Assembly: GCA_017654935.2 (NCBI GenBank) | Contig: CM065682.1 | Location: forward strand, 38,818,660 to 38,882,659 | Source: Phymorhynchus buccinoides | Lineage: Eukaryota; Mollusca; Gastropoda; Neogastropoda; Raphitomidae | Direction: 5' to 3' | DNA length: 64,000 nucleotides | Shown here: positions 24,401 to 38,600 of the stretch, piece after piece | How the letters are laid out: each line of letters starts with the position of its first letter | How positions within the stretch are numbered: position 1 is the stretch's first letter | Translations under genes and position numbers: made by a program | The notes under the pieces: model-generated | What the model saw: the letters and a program-made list of their open reading frames with translations, nothing else | Database searches by the model: none | Told to the model about the DNA's origin: nothing

Positions 24401-27400
24401 TTGTTTACAACGGCCTTGGTGAACTTGACAGGTTTCACCAATTTGACAGGAGAAGGTGGGCTTGGCTTCGTGCTCTCAGGAAGATTCACAGCTTCAGAGG
24501 CATCGCCTACAGGATGTTCTGGCTTCACAGTTCCCTCATTCTGGCTTTTTTTCTTCACAGCGTTGTGGTCTCTTGAAGGACCTGGGTCTAGGGATGCACT
24601 GGAAGTTTGCTCGGTGGGATTGCAGAGCTCAGCCACCTCCTTCAGCCTAATGTTCATGGACAGCTGAAGCTGTATCACCTGCAAACACAATTTACAATAA
24701 AATGGTGGTAAGAATGGGAGATGTAACAATTCATTGATCTTAACAATATTAACTAATTTTTGACAAAAAGGTTCCAGGAACTTGCATATCCAGAAAAAGA
24801 AAGTGGATGAGGACTTGTTGCTATACTCAGTCAAACCCATTGATCATAGTTAGACCACAGGATCAGCTTCAATAATATACCACTGTACACAATTTGAAGT
24901 GATTCTGTGCAGTGGTTATGAAACATTGTGTGGACAGACAAAAAAACAAAAACAAGAATAGATGCAAATAAAAACACGATCCTCTTCCCTCTCTAGGGCA
25001 CATGAAAATGACCTAACACTACACTAAACTGGCCAAACACAAAATCAAAGTGATCAATCACAAAATCATACCAAAGCTGGCTTCCACACATTTCTTAACA
25101 AAAAAAAGAAGTTAAAGGCTTAAAAACAAGTCACAAGTCACACAACTGCTCCTTAGGATCAGTCGAGTGACTGCTCTCGCCTAAAAGGGAAAAAGCAGCA
25201 CTCGCGGTGTGCCGACAAGTGGCCTAAAACTGCAATCGTTTTGTTTATATATGTTACGCCCAATTCGTGAAATTGCCTATTTCATGAAATGGGCAAAATA
25301 CTTTGCCCAAATCATGAAATGGACAATGTATGTCAAATTTGTCAATTCCCATTCACACAGGTATTAATTAGGGATGATTCAACAATGGCATATTTTTCTA
25401 CATTGTATTTGCACCCCCATGTTACCCCACGACTCTAGCCAATGATACCTTGGGGCATGCCTGAGCACGTTGTATCAAATTAAATCTGAATAAAAGAATG
25501 TTAAAATTATCTACAGGTGTCATTTCTCATACATTTGAACCAATTCTTTGCGTGTTAATAAACAAAAGCTATTTGTTTTCAATTCATATTGCTTTTCTAA
25601 ATACCAATTTTAAATTGGCTATATCACGAACTGGGCAACTCATTTTGCCTATTTTATTAAATGGGCTATTTCACGGATTGGGCGTAACATGTATGCCTGG
25701 TGTGGCATTAAAGAGAAAAATCTAGCACTTTGTTAGCAGTTTTCCAGCATTTTCTAAGCAAAAGTAAAACATCTTTCCAGTTTTCTGTAACCTTTTAAAA
25801 AAACACCAAAAGATTTCCAGGCTTTGTGTGAACCCCGCGGAAGGAGGCACTGACCTGGTCCCTGACGCTGTCGTAAGTGATGGTGGGCGGGTGGATGCTG
25901 CGCATGTTGTGGCAGTGCTTGATGTAGGTCTGCCAGATCTTGGTGCACTCCCCGATGGCGCACAGGGCCACAGGGTCCCCCACCACCGCCACCAGGCACT
26001 TGGTGCGCGTCATGGCCGTGTTCAGCAGCTTGCTGTCCGACAGGAAGGCAAAGTCCGCCACTCCTCCGGCCGCGTCGGCCTCATGGAGAGCCCGGGCCAC
26101 CTGGTCACTGTTCAGCAGGTTCCTGGTTCGCACCGTGGAGATGAACAGGGCGCGGTACTCCTTGCCTGGGACAACGAAAACAGCACAGGAATTTTCAACA
26201 TTCTGGCTGCTTGGTTTTGCCCAGAGAACTGTTTATAGATAGGACCAAGCTGTTGTCCAAAGTTCTTTCCTGTAACACTGGCAAGTTCTTTTCCCATTGG
26301 TTGCGGTTAACCCTTTCATCGCCACTGTCGGCTCTTGGCACCACAATGATTTAACACCCATCTCACTAAAAGGCATCAAATGAGGGTCTGCTGACCGATT
26401 ACCTTATGTTCTTAATTTTGGGAGGTAAGGACAGGCCCTATTTTTATGCATGTCATAGAGGAATCCCCAATATTGCAGACAAAATCTTTTCTCTACCCGG
26501 GTAAGTTTAATGGTAAATTTTGGCTGAGGAATGGCTAGCGTTGAAAGGGATAAAGGGAAAGACCTAACAAGTGCTATGCAACATTAAAAAAATATAGAAC
26601 ATAATAACTTTGGAGGGGAGGGAAGGGGGCAGGCTTATTTGAGATGGAGTAACTATAGTTTATGGTGCAACTATACTTTGAAGTGAATTTGTTAACTACA
26701 GTATGTTTACATATTACAGACATGTAGACAAAAATTAAAAAAAGGATGATATTAAACAACACATTAAACATTATTACCTTGCATGGCCTGCACCGTCTCC
26801 ACATTAACCCTGCGTAAGTCAGGACGCCGTTTCTGTCTCAGTAGGAAACGGATCTGCTTCACCTGTCGCACCACAAAATACCACCTGATACGAGCTTCAC
26901 ATAACATGCCACTCATGTTAGCTTTTATCATGTTCTTTTCTCTTTTTTGGCTGTTTATCAAATTAAATCATGTTGCTTAGGGCCCTGACGACAAATCAAA
27001 GCAAGTTGTCAAAACTATAAAAAAAAAAGCTTTAACAACTCTTAAACCATCCTGAACAACTTTTCTTTTTAAGAAAACAATGTTAAAAACGTCTTCAAAC
27101 TCTGGCTTGTAGACTGATAAAAGAACGCTCCATATAGAGACAGAGAACGCTCCATCCCTAAATGACACACAACTACTACATCAGTATGCTGCTCACCTAG
27201 CTAAGTGCAAGAGAAAGATACTCAGGAGCAGACCCAGGAACTTCCCTGGACCAGTTAGAATTTTCTCAAAATGACCGACCTGGTCAAAATAGGGAGTGAC
27301 CACGCTGATCTCATTGGGAGCTATGTCCCCCCACTCCTGAGGCCAGTTGTCCAGCAGCTCGATGACCCTCTCCACCACTTCGCTGCTCTCGGACATGTTG

Positions 27401-30400
27401 TAGAGAGAGGTGCTGTCGTGCTCCTGCACCTCTTTCCCTTGAACGGCGTAGAACTGCAGGGCGGTCAGCTCCACCACAGACGGCATGTTGCTGCAAGCTG
27501 TCAGTTTTTTTGGGCCTCCATAGAACACGGCGGATATGAAACGCAGGATCTCCATCTGCGTAAGAACAAGACAACGAAAACCAGGGTTTGTACAAATCTG
27601 TGTCCCAAAAATTCCAGGACTTTTCCAGGACCAATTCACTAAATTTCAAGGACTCAATCTGGCATACCGGTCAATGTCGGTTTCGTTCCCGCCTGAGTTG
27701 CTTGTGCTTCTGGCCTTGACAATGGCTTTTTACAGCACTCTAGTCCATGCTGGTGATGTCAAAGTTCTGTTTGCACACTGTGCAGCTAGCTTTCAGTTTT
27801 GAACTATCTGTTGACGGAGCTAACCAGCTCTGATATTCTTTTTTTTTGCAGACAAACATCGTTGAAAATGCAGTCTCCATTTTGTTGAAAAATGCAAGTA
27901 CAATAAAGGGAAGTAACTTCAGCGGCAGACAACTCGCGCAAATGTCGTCATGCTATGATCGCGATATCGGTATGACCTTAACAGTTTTTTTAGTTTTTTA
28001 AAAATTTGAATTTAGTTTTAACCTTCAATTACTTTTTGTGGAGGAGAGATTTTGAATTTGATGTATTGAGATTAAGGACGTGAACAGACGATTTTGAAAA
28101 TTCCAGCACTTTTCCAGGAGTTTTGGGGCCTTTGCTGTTTTTCAAGCCCTGGAAAAGGCTGTGTTAATTTTCCAGGACTTTTCAAGGTTTCAAGGACCCT
28201 GTACAAACCCTGTAAAACAACAAAATCACATTTAATAACAGAACATAATTTGCCTCCCTAACTCTCCATGCCTTCTTTCTCTCAAAACAATACGACGAGA
28301 AACGCCTATGGTAAAGTTTATGTTAAAAGATATAATACTAACATAAGAACAAATTGTTTTGGTAACAGAATTACTAACATGTGGAAAGAATTGCCTGCTG
28401 ACATAAAATGTACACGTGTGAGTGTGTAAAAATGTTTTACGTCCTCTCGGTCATAGACACACATGGGACATTTGTAAATACAAAGATGGTGGGAACAATA
28501 CTGGATGCAATGCCCGGAGGCAGTGCAACACCAGTAAAGTCCCGAGTTTTTAACAATATAGATAGGTGTAGTGGTAACCACGCCTCGGTTAAACCTCATC
28601 GGCTATGGTACCGCCACATTACGTGTAATTTGCGATGAGAATGGTAAAATGTACACCTTATACTAACATGGTGATGAAAGTGGTGTTTTAGGTCCTCCCG
28701 GTCATAGACACATATGGGACATTTGTAAATACAAAGATGGTGGGAACAATACTGGCTGCAATGCCCGGAGGTAGTGCAACACCAATAAAGTCCCGAGTTT
28801 GTAATAATATAGATAGGTGTAGCGGTAACCATGCCTCGGTTAAACCTCATCGGCTATGGCACCGCCACAAGTTTCTGTGGCCTTATACTAACATGTTTAA
28901 AAATCGTCTGGATGCATTACCACATTTTTTAGACGCTATGACTAATAATGCTTTATTAGGAAAAAATATGCCGCATCAACCTTGACCGAAAGGAAAAAAT
29001 TACCAGAAAATACATAAAAGATGGGACTGTTTTAAAAAGCTTCACTGCTTGTTTGGTCCCTATCTACCTACCATCCAAATATGAAATAGTGAGGCTAAGA
29101 GAGATGATATAATGAAATAAACAAGGGGTAGGAACTTCTCGTAAATTAACTCCCTTGTTTTACCAAAGTTATTTATGGCACCGATTCGCCTGCAAAGCGA
29201 AAGTAGTTGCCACAACAATACAGACCCATGTTAGGCGAATCGGTGCCATAAATAACTTTGGTAAAACAAGGGAGTTAATTTACGAGAAGTTCCTACCCCT
29301 TATTTATTTTACCTACCATCCATAAGTGCCACAACACAGGAATGTAGGGTGAGGGAGGATGGAGGGGTGAATCCTCCCACGTTTGCTCCGAAAAGCAAAC
29401 ATAAGCCCTCTAGTTCTAACCATTGTTATTATACAGACATATGTGTAGTGACCTTGGTGCGGTAGTTGATGCTGAGGAAGATGGTGAGTGCAGTGGATTG
29501 GGGCACTCTCTGCAGCCGGTGGTAGAACTGGAAGTAGTGATGGTGCAAACGCTCCAACATCGACATGCCAAAGTCCTGACGCCGCGCCTCCGCAGAATAT
29601 ACCTGTGAAACACACAGAGTATCTCACTGCGCTTCAAAGCAACCAATATTCTTTGAAAAATGCTCAACAACAACAAAGAACAATAACCGTAACAAAGCAA
29701 TACACTCAATGATTCATTCTACAATGTTGATGACAATTGAAGGTGACCATCTTCAAACACTTATAATTAATAACTGGACTGAAAACAGAAGTGTACATTT
29801 CTGAAAATGGAAGATAAACAACCATTTCTGAAGTGAAAGATAAATGAACATGGAAGTAAGACAATTATGACTAGTATGATAACAGATTAGCATGCTGAAA
29901 AATCCAGAAAACTGCTAAAAATAGCTATAAAATGACGTCAATAAAAGAGGATTGGCTTTGATATTTATTAATTCAAAAGCCGGTGTTTCTAAATTTGAAG
30001 TACCGGTAATGTTTGTTTTATTATTTCTAAATGAGATAACAAATACTTCTGAAAATAAATGCAATAAAGAAAGTAAGTTTGAGTTGTCAAACGTTTCAGC
30101 TATCAACTGCCAAAAATGTTACCTGCACTGTATGCGGTGTAACACCTTGATGACAGTTTCCAAAGTAAATAAATATTGGTAAAGGTCAAGATGTGCCACC
30201 CCCCCTACATATCTCGGTTAATTGTATTTTTCCGTTATTGCCTTTCTTACCATACATAAAACTGTATTTTAGGAACATTTTTAGCTAATAACCTTTTTGG
30301 AATACTAACCCTATCCCTAACCCTAGCCCTAACCCTAACCCTACCCCCCACCCTATAAGACGGAAAAACGCAACGAACCACAACTGTGACAAATCGCGGT

Positions 30401-33400
30401 GTACTGCAGTACATAGTGGTGGGTAGGGTTAGGTTTAGGGCTACCTTTACCTAAATATTTAAATCTAGAAAAAAAAAAAAATCCAAAGAAAAAATCCAGG
30501 TGAATTATTTCTGTAATGGAGATGTTGAAAACATTTTTTGATGATTACATTCCAAGTACAGTCGACCCCCTCACGAACGGCCCTCTGATTTACGACCTCC
30601 CCTCTTTTAAGACCGAAATATGAATGACGGATCGTTTTTCTTCTAAACTTGCCTCCTCATTTACGACTCCCCCTCTAACGCGTTCTACGACCGTAAATCT
30701 TGTTGATTTTACGACCGATGCAACACATTCTGACCTTCTCGCACTCAATTCGAGCCGACGCACAGCTGGGGTACTACTGTTGTTAGGTCAATCTCGGTAA
30801 AAACGAACCGTTCTCATGCCGAAATTGAAGAATTTAATCAGCGATATCACGATCTGACCACTAAATGTCACCACTTTTATGCACATGTGTCATCACTGAG
30901 CAGTTTATGATCAAAGTTTGAACTGAAACCGTCGCGATCGTGTCGATCTTTACGAACTCTGTGCACACGTAGGCCTAAATGCGAAGTCAACTCCCAAGTT
31001 GAAACTAGGTGATCGGTCACACTCCATAAGTTGGAACTCAGTGAATGGTCTCACTTTGTAAAAAATAAGTTGAAAAGCAGCTCCTTTCCGTTATCAAATT
31101 GATAAATCGGCGTTAGTGCGTGCACTGAAACACTCACTGAATGCAAACAACTCACAAAATCCGATAATTGAAAGCAGCTGGCGCATTAGCGTTTGCCGTG
31201 ATTTCGTATTTGCGGTGTGTGCGGCGCCATTTTGTCAGCCGAGTTGTATGCGCGGTAAAAGTTCCGTGTGTGCGAACTGTGACTGAAAATGAACTGCCAG
31301 AGCCTAAAATGGCGAAAATTAGGTCTGCACTGCTGTTATGTGTAGTTTGTGTGTGAGTGCAACACGGGCCGTCGAGCACACTTTCTGTTTTCGCTCGTTT
31401 TCGTATATTAGCTAGACCGCGGATGTTTCATTCAAGAATGATGGAGAAAGCATGTTTTTGTTTTAGTGTATGCATGTGCTGTGCGTCATATACGGTGTAG
31501 TGAGTCACTGAGTGCATTGTTTTGGTCACCCCCGATTTAAGACCCCCCTCTTTTACGACCGATTTTTCGCGATTTTTTGAAAGTCTTAAAAGAGGGGGTC
31601 GACTGTACTGTTAAATTTCTGCTGTTCAATTTTGTTCGCATTGTAACTTGAGATATGGTATATTTTTTTTCTTGAAAAAAAAGTATTGCAAACTGTAAAT
31701 CAATGATACTCTGAACTTTAAGTTTGGGGCATTTAGAATCTGTTCATGATCTGTTTTATGACATGATATTATTCAGAAGCATGAAAACAAAGGAAAATTA
31801 TGACATAATGATTAGAATCTTCACAAAGTTGAAGGAGGATACTATATGAAAGAAGACGACGTACCATGCGTAATACAGGCATGTAACTTGAGTGACCAAG
31901 CTCTAATGCAGTGCTAAAGCCATACATTTAAAAAAAAAGAATATCTCTTGCTTTGCAAGTATCAAAATCATGTTCAGAAAGGTACACACACGCACACGCA
32001 CACACGCACACACACACACACTGTCTAATATCACAAGCAGTGGATAGACGTTAAAGGTGGACTCGGACGGATGAGGTTTTTTTTTGCAAGAAACACGTTG
32101 AGATCACCAGAAAGACAGCCTTTTCAAGGATCGGAACACTCACTTTGCTCTGGTTTCTTAGAAATTAAACCGTCAAAACGGCGATTTTTCCTTGGCGGAG
32201 ATGCCGGAGAGAGTAGCCATTTTGGATGGGGTGGGTGGAGGTCACTCATTGTGGTTGAAGCGTGTTTTTTTTTTGTAGTGCAGTAAAAAAAAAAAGGAGC
32301 TATTTCCTTTGTTGTGAGCTAAACTCCTTTAGATAAACTATATAAAATTTTAAAAAAAGAAAAAAAAAAGGCTTGTATTGCGAAAAGTTTGTGCAAACGA
32401 TTTGGTCTAAACACAGGCGGCCATTCAAAAAGAGACGGCAAACGCCTTCTCTTTGGGTGAAATAATTTGACTTCCAGCACCTCCGCCAAGGAGGAATCGC
32501 CTTTTTGACGGTTTGATTTCTGGGAAACCAGAGCAAAGTGAGTGTTCCGATCTCTGTAAAGGGTGTTTTCCTGGTGATCTCGACGTGTTTCTTGCAAAAA
32601 CTAATCCGTCAGGGTGCCCCATTTAAATGAAACACACACACACACACTTTTAACTTTGTTTTTCATTTTTTGGGTGCCAGTGCCCCTTTCTGTCACCAGT
32701 AGCAAACAATGACTCACAAGCATTTCTTGTTCATTTTCATTCCACATTTACCCTTCCTTGCCTGGGTTTCTACAGATTCATTACCAGTACATGCAAATGC
32801 TGACATTTTATGTGCAGATTACACCGAGCTGGAAAAGATCCCTGAATTATTTTAACCACAAAATTGCAACAACCACAAAATACTCTGACTCTAGGCAGAT
32901 CAGGTCTTAAAAATGATTACAGTTAGCATTTTTCTAGCTGTCAACAATGTATATGTAATTTTTACTGTGAATTCTCTCCTGCCTGTCTTTGAACAGGAAA
33001 ACACAACCTCCCCTCCCCTCCCCCCAAAAACCCCAAACACACACACAAAAACAACAGCAGCAACAACAACACACACACAAATAAGGGAGCGGATTAACCT
33101 CTTCCCTGCTAGCCCCATTTCTACTATTGATGATGTCATAACTTTTGAAGTCACAGCTCTGGAATGCTATTGGTTGTTCTAGAACAGCCAGGAGGGACAT
33201 ATCTCCAAACAAACTTATCAAATCGAGTCTAACAACTCTCTTTTACATTTTATAATTGGAAAAAAATAATCGCTCAGTTTTTCTATGGCAGTGAAACGGC
33301 TAAGATCAGACAAAAAACGGGGTCCAGCACAGCTCTACAAAGCAAGCTAATGTTTATTTATCATCCTCCAACCTACAACAGGCACATAAAGATGTGTAAG

Positions 33401-35579
33401 TATAGAGACGAGATAGCTCTACAAAGACTTGAGCTCAGCAAACCAGAGTGTAGCTGCGAATTGGGATTCGGAACGAGTGGCGTGGGAGCAATGAAGATGG
33501 GACAGCAACAAAAAAAAAAAACCAAAAAAAAAAAAGGTGAGCTCAGCGGACCCACCTTGGGGCTGATCTGCAGGTGATCTCCAGTCAGCACCACGCAGGT
33601 CTTGTCCGTGGCCAGCGTCAGGGGCATGAGGGTCTCGCACTCCAGAGCCTGGGCGGCCTCGTCCACAAAGATGTGGGTGAAGAACCCCAACAGGTCCATC
33701 ACGGTCAGGATCAGGGCCATCTCCATGGTGATCACCACCACCCTGTGCTGGCGAACAGTTTCCGTGCTGGGTATTCGAAAGGATCTCCCGTCTTCAGACA
33801 AGCAGCAGTATTTGTGGGCAGCATCAGGGATGCTCCTGACATTCTTCTCCTCAGCAACCAAGCGCAGAAGCAATCGATTACTGCCAGACTTGGTCAGGAA
33901 AGGGTCCAGGTACTTTACCACGTACAAGTTGGCAGCACTAGAAGAAAAAAAAGGAAAGAAACATAAAGTTTGTAAAGAGTAAGCCTTTTTAGGCTCCTTC
34001 GACGTAACCAGAACCAGTAATTTCTTATAAAAACAAAATCAAAGATGATTGAATTTAAAATAAACATTTTAAAATTCTAATTTGTGTATTGCTCAGTCAA
34101 CCACATAGGGGGGGGGGGGGGTCTCCTCAAGGTGCAACCATACAGAACGAGCATCACATTTAGAAACTAAAGTCTACATGTAAATAAATGAAGATAAATC
34201 AAGTTGACACTAACATAGCCTACCATGACCCCAATGAGGCGTTTTACTACTCCTTGCCGAGACGAAAGGGCGATAATTTTAGGGCCGAACTGCCGATGCC
34301 CCCTGGTGACAAGTCAGGAGCAGATCATCTTCTGTGGCTACATACCACTAGTTCCCGACAGGCAAGGGCGATAATCTTAAGTAGGTGGCGTTCGCATTTC
34401 AGGTCACGAGACAGGGGCAAATAATTTTCGGTATAAAGCCTCATTGGGAGATGCAAAAGCAGTTGAACACAATATCATTCAAATTCTCGAAAGCATTCAT
34501 TCTTTTTTATACCTGTTGTACTGAGCACAGATGAGGATTTTGGAAGCCGGTTTCTCCCTGAGCAGCACCATGGTGGCCTGAGCCAGGGTCTCTGTTTTCC
34601 CCGTGCCGAAAGGACCAAACATGATGAAGGGCGGAGTGTAGCCCGTCCTGTCAGTGACAATGTAGCGCACTGCCGCCATCTGGTCAACGTTCAGGTTTCG
34701 TGACCTGTGGTTAACAAACAGAACTGTTTCAGTTTTAGTCAGTACAACTGAAATATACTGCTGACCATGTAGAATGCTTTGCTCATGTATGTGAACCATT
34801 GTTTGTCATGTGCAGCAGGAGGACAGTGCTGATCAAAATGAACTTCGCTTCATCTAGCATCACAATTTTAAAGTGAATTTCTACATGACAATATTCGTCC
34901 TCTCTCCTGTTAAGTTAAAAATCTACAAATTCCTGCCTACTTTCTTCTACACCAAAGCTAAACCTGGCCATTTATATTTGAAAGAAAATCAACACAAAAG
35001 CCGAAAACGTTACTTGCATCAAAAAAATAATGTTATTTCGAAAAAAAAGTCTACACACAATAAGTATTTTGCAACCAATGCAGACACTCCAAATCATCAT
35101 ATAATAAAAAGGCAAGTGTCTGTCTGTCTGAAACACAAAACGGGCCTTATAACTCCGCCGTTTTTCGATCGAATCGCTTCAAATTTGCTATGAGCCCTAA
35201 CGGGGCGATGGCAACGGCAACCGAGGCGGCCGTGTCATTTGCGCGGTTCAGCAAATGCGCGAAATCCACCGGCCTCTCGGCGCCCATATCTCCGGTATTT
35301 CTGGACGGATTGCCTTCGAATTTGGAAGGTAGATGACCGGGGACGGTGACTATCCGTGTGCCAAACCGGAAGCGAATCGATTAACCCATTAATAGCCAAG
35401 AATTTGTTTGTGTTAAATCCTACAAACTTTTTGTGAATTTATGTTGCCAAAGCATCCTAACAAACTAATATTCTAGAGAAATAGACAAATTCAATTTTGT
35501 TCTGTGTTTTTTTATGCGCGCGCTTGAAGCGTGCATGGCTACGAGAGGGGACGGGTTTTTCTCATAGTGATGCAATAAA

Positions 35580-35623
<44 letters not shown>

Positions 35624-38600
35624 TGGGTCGCTAAATGATGAAGTAAAACATGCTGTGAATTGCTGGTGACACATGATTGTTTGAGTTAACAGGCAACCCA
35701 AACCAGCCAGTATGTGTATAACCCATAGCAGCTGGTATTTTTCTTTACTTCTCGCATGTTTTCCTTCCCCACCGCAACAGTCATACAGTAAAATCACTGG
35801 GGCCATTCATAGCCATGCACGCTGACAGCGCGCAGTTTCGCAAAGAAAAGTTACCTAGGATTTTTAGAATTCGCAAAAACGGTGAAACACGTATAATTGT
35901 AAACTCTGTGCAGTTTGTTTTCTGATAAATGCGTTAGAGAAAATATTGCACTCACCTTGATCTGGGAGCGGTTCCTGAAGCCATTTTTTTTCACTTCACA
36001 CAACAAAACTTGTTAGCATGCGCTCGAATCAAACACCGGATGTAAAAATCATGATGGATAAGGTAGAAAACTCATTTTTTAAGAGATTCAGACCAATATA
36101 ATTTATTGTTTCCCTTCCTCTGCTTCTGTAGCTTTGGGAGTGCACGCGTGGAGCGTGCATGGCTATTAATGGGTGAATAAACGTGCGCGTAATGCGCCGC
36201 TTCACCTCTTCACACACCGCAGCGCAACCAGACCCGACATAGGGACTATCTTGGTGCAAAATGTCAACAGCATTTGTTCATAAATGCGCGCGCTATGACC
36301 CAATTTACATTTTGCGGGGACCAAAAACAGAGGGGTGGGGGATGGTTGGGGTGGGGTGGGGGGCAGTGGGGAGTACAACTGGGTAAGAAAAGAAGCGTGG
36401 TTACTGCTACACGTATCTGTATCTGTATTATTAAAAAATCGGGACTTTACTGGTTAAGCACTGCCTCCGGGCACTGCCTCCAGTATTGTTCCCACCATCT
36501 TTGTATTTACAAATGCCCCACAAGGCCGAAAGGCCGAAGAGGGCGTAAAACCCTATTATTATTGTGTGTATAGGGTGGGGGTGGGGAGCAGGAGCGGGGG
36601 TGGGGATGGGTGGGGGGGGGGGGGGGGGGGGGGGATGGTTGGGGTTGGTGGGGGGTTCGGGTGGGGGGGCTTAATGGGATGAGAAAAGAAAAGAAGATGG
36701 AAGGAGGGACACAGACAAAAGTACTAATTTAATATTTTGTGGACCCGGCCAAACCGGTACTCAGCATTACCGGTTCTTGGCGGTACCGGTACTAGGTGTG
36801 AACGGTACTAGGCGTTACCAGGGGGGGGGGGGGGGGGGGGAGGTAACTGAATGAGAGAAGAAGATGGAAGGAGGGACACAGACAAAACTAATGATATAAT
36901 ATTTCATGGACCCGGCAAAATCGGTACTCAGCATTACCGGTACCGGTACTAGGCGTTGCAGGTACTAGGCGTTACCGGTACTCGGTGTTGCGCTAGTAAT
37001 ATTCATTTAGCAAAACCATATCAATCTTCCTTACTGTGACAGCTAATGCAAGGGAAGGGTGGGAAAGTATGAACGACTATTTAACAGAGCAGTAAGCTGT
37101 ACACCTGTTTCCTACAAAGAAGAATCTTCGAAGCGATACTCACGAAACTTTGAGCGTGTGCTGCTCGTTTAACAGAGGGTTGATTTTTGTGATGTCGGGA
37201 AACACGAGGTCTGTGCTGCTCAGACAATCCAGGGCATAGTGCATCTTCATGAAATGCATGCGGTTCAACTGAAACTGCACCTCCACCTGCACACAGCAAT
37301 GACGATGTGTGAGTGAGAGCACATGCAAGTGTGTCAACAAGATTCACTTCTGTATAATCATCTCTGTACAGCTTTAAAAAGCCTAACAAATACAAACACA
37401 AGAAATAACATTAAAACATATGTCAAGGAAACTGTGTATCTAAACTTAACTTAAAAGAACCAATTATGTTCTATTATCGTATTTTTCGGAATATTCATCA
37501 TATTATAAGGCACAGGGGTTCGAGTTTGGGAAAAAAGGATCGCCTTACAGTCCGAAAAATGAAGTAGTCAATTTTTGTTTCACTGAATAACAAATGAAAG
37601 GTCAATTGTTCTGACACCAAATAAATGGATGCAAGGCCAAGTTGCACATGGTTCAGGAAAATGGCAAAAGCTGAACATGAAAACTGCACAGCTACGCAAG
37701 ACTTACGTCAACTTTCATTCCAGCTTGCAGGTTCAGTTCTTGCACGCAAACTTGGGACAGGCAAAGGATGATGGTATCTTTCCCCCGACACTCAGTGAGC
37801 ACATCAGCCTCGTACACGCGGCGCTTGTCGGCCATGTCAGCACGGATCAGGAGAACAGTGACCACACTGGTCACTATCAGTTTGCCAGCCCCTGTGTCCT
37901 CGGTCAGGTTCTCTGTCAGAGGCAGCCTCAGGAACAGCTCTCCACTGCTGCTCGGGAAGCTGGTGCCATGATGGTCTGTGGAAACTTGGTTGGTCACCTC
38001 CGCTGTGTTGATCAAATTATACCTGCAATACCAAAAAATGGTGGATTTTGATTAATCCTACTATCTATTTAATTTAATACTTACCAACACTCAAAACAAC
38101 TGCATTAGCCTAAAACAACCTGGAACCTTACCCTAGCACATAGCTAAAACGAAAGTGGCCCCAAGGGACTGCACCCATACCGCAGGGAGTAGCGGGAGTG
38201 ACTCCCCTTACTTCCGGGTATGACGCGCACCCTTGGGGCACCGGATATGTCATTCGTGTAATTTTACAGCCCCGCATCAGGAGGGAGGCTGGGAGGGAAC
38301 ATTTTTTGTTTTGAGTGTTGGTAAGTATTAAATTAAATAGATAGTAGGATTAATCAAAATCCACCAATCTAATTTAATCATACTATACCAACACTCAAAA
38401 CAACTGCAGATTACCACCGTGGTGGAGGGTGATGCGTGCCAACTGACACACCAACAACCCCAAAAGCATACCAGTAAAAGAGGGAAACACTCCTAAGAGA
38501 ATCCCCCGAAAGATGTACAACATCCCTGAAAATATGCAAATAAATACCCCCAAACAGTCATGTCAATGATATACCAAAGAACACAGAGAAAAAACAGAGG

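Noticed and set aside
31152..31379. Short frames inside the pogo-like element as a transposase remnant
   Set aside because: No DDE or DNA-binding motif can be seen.
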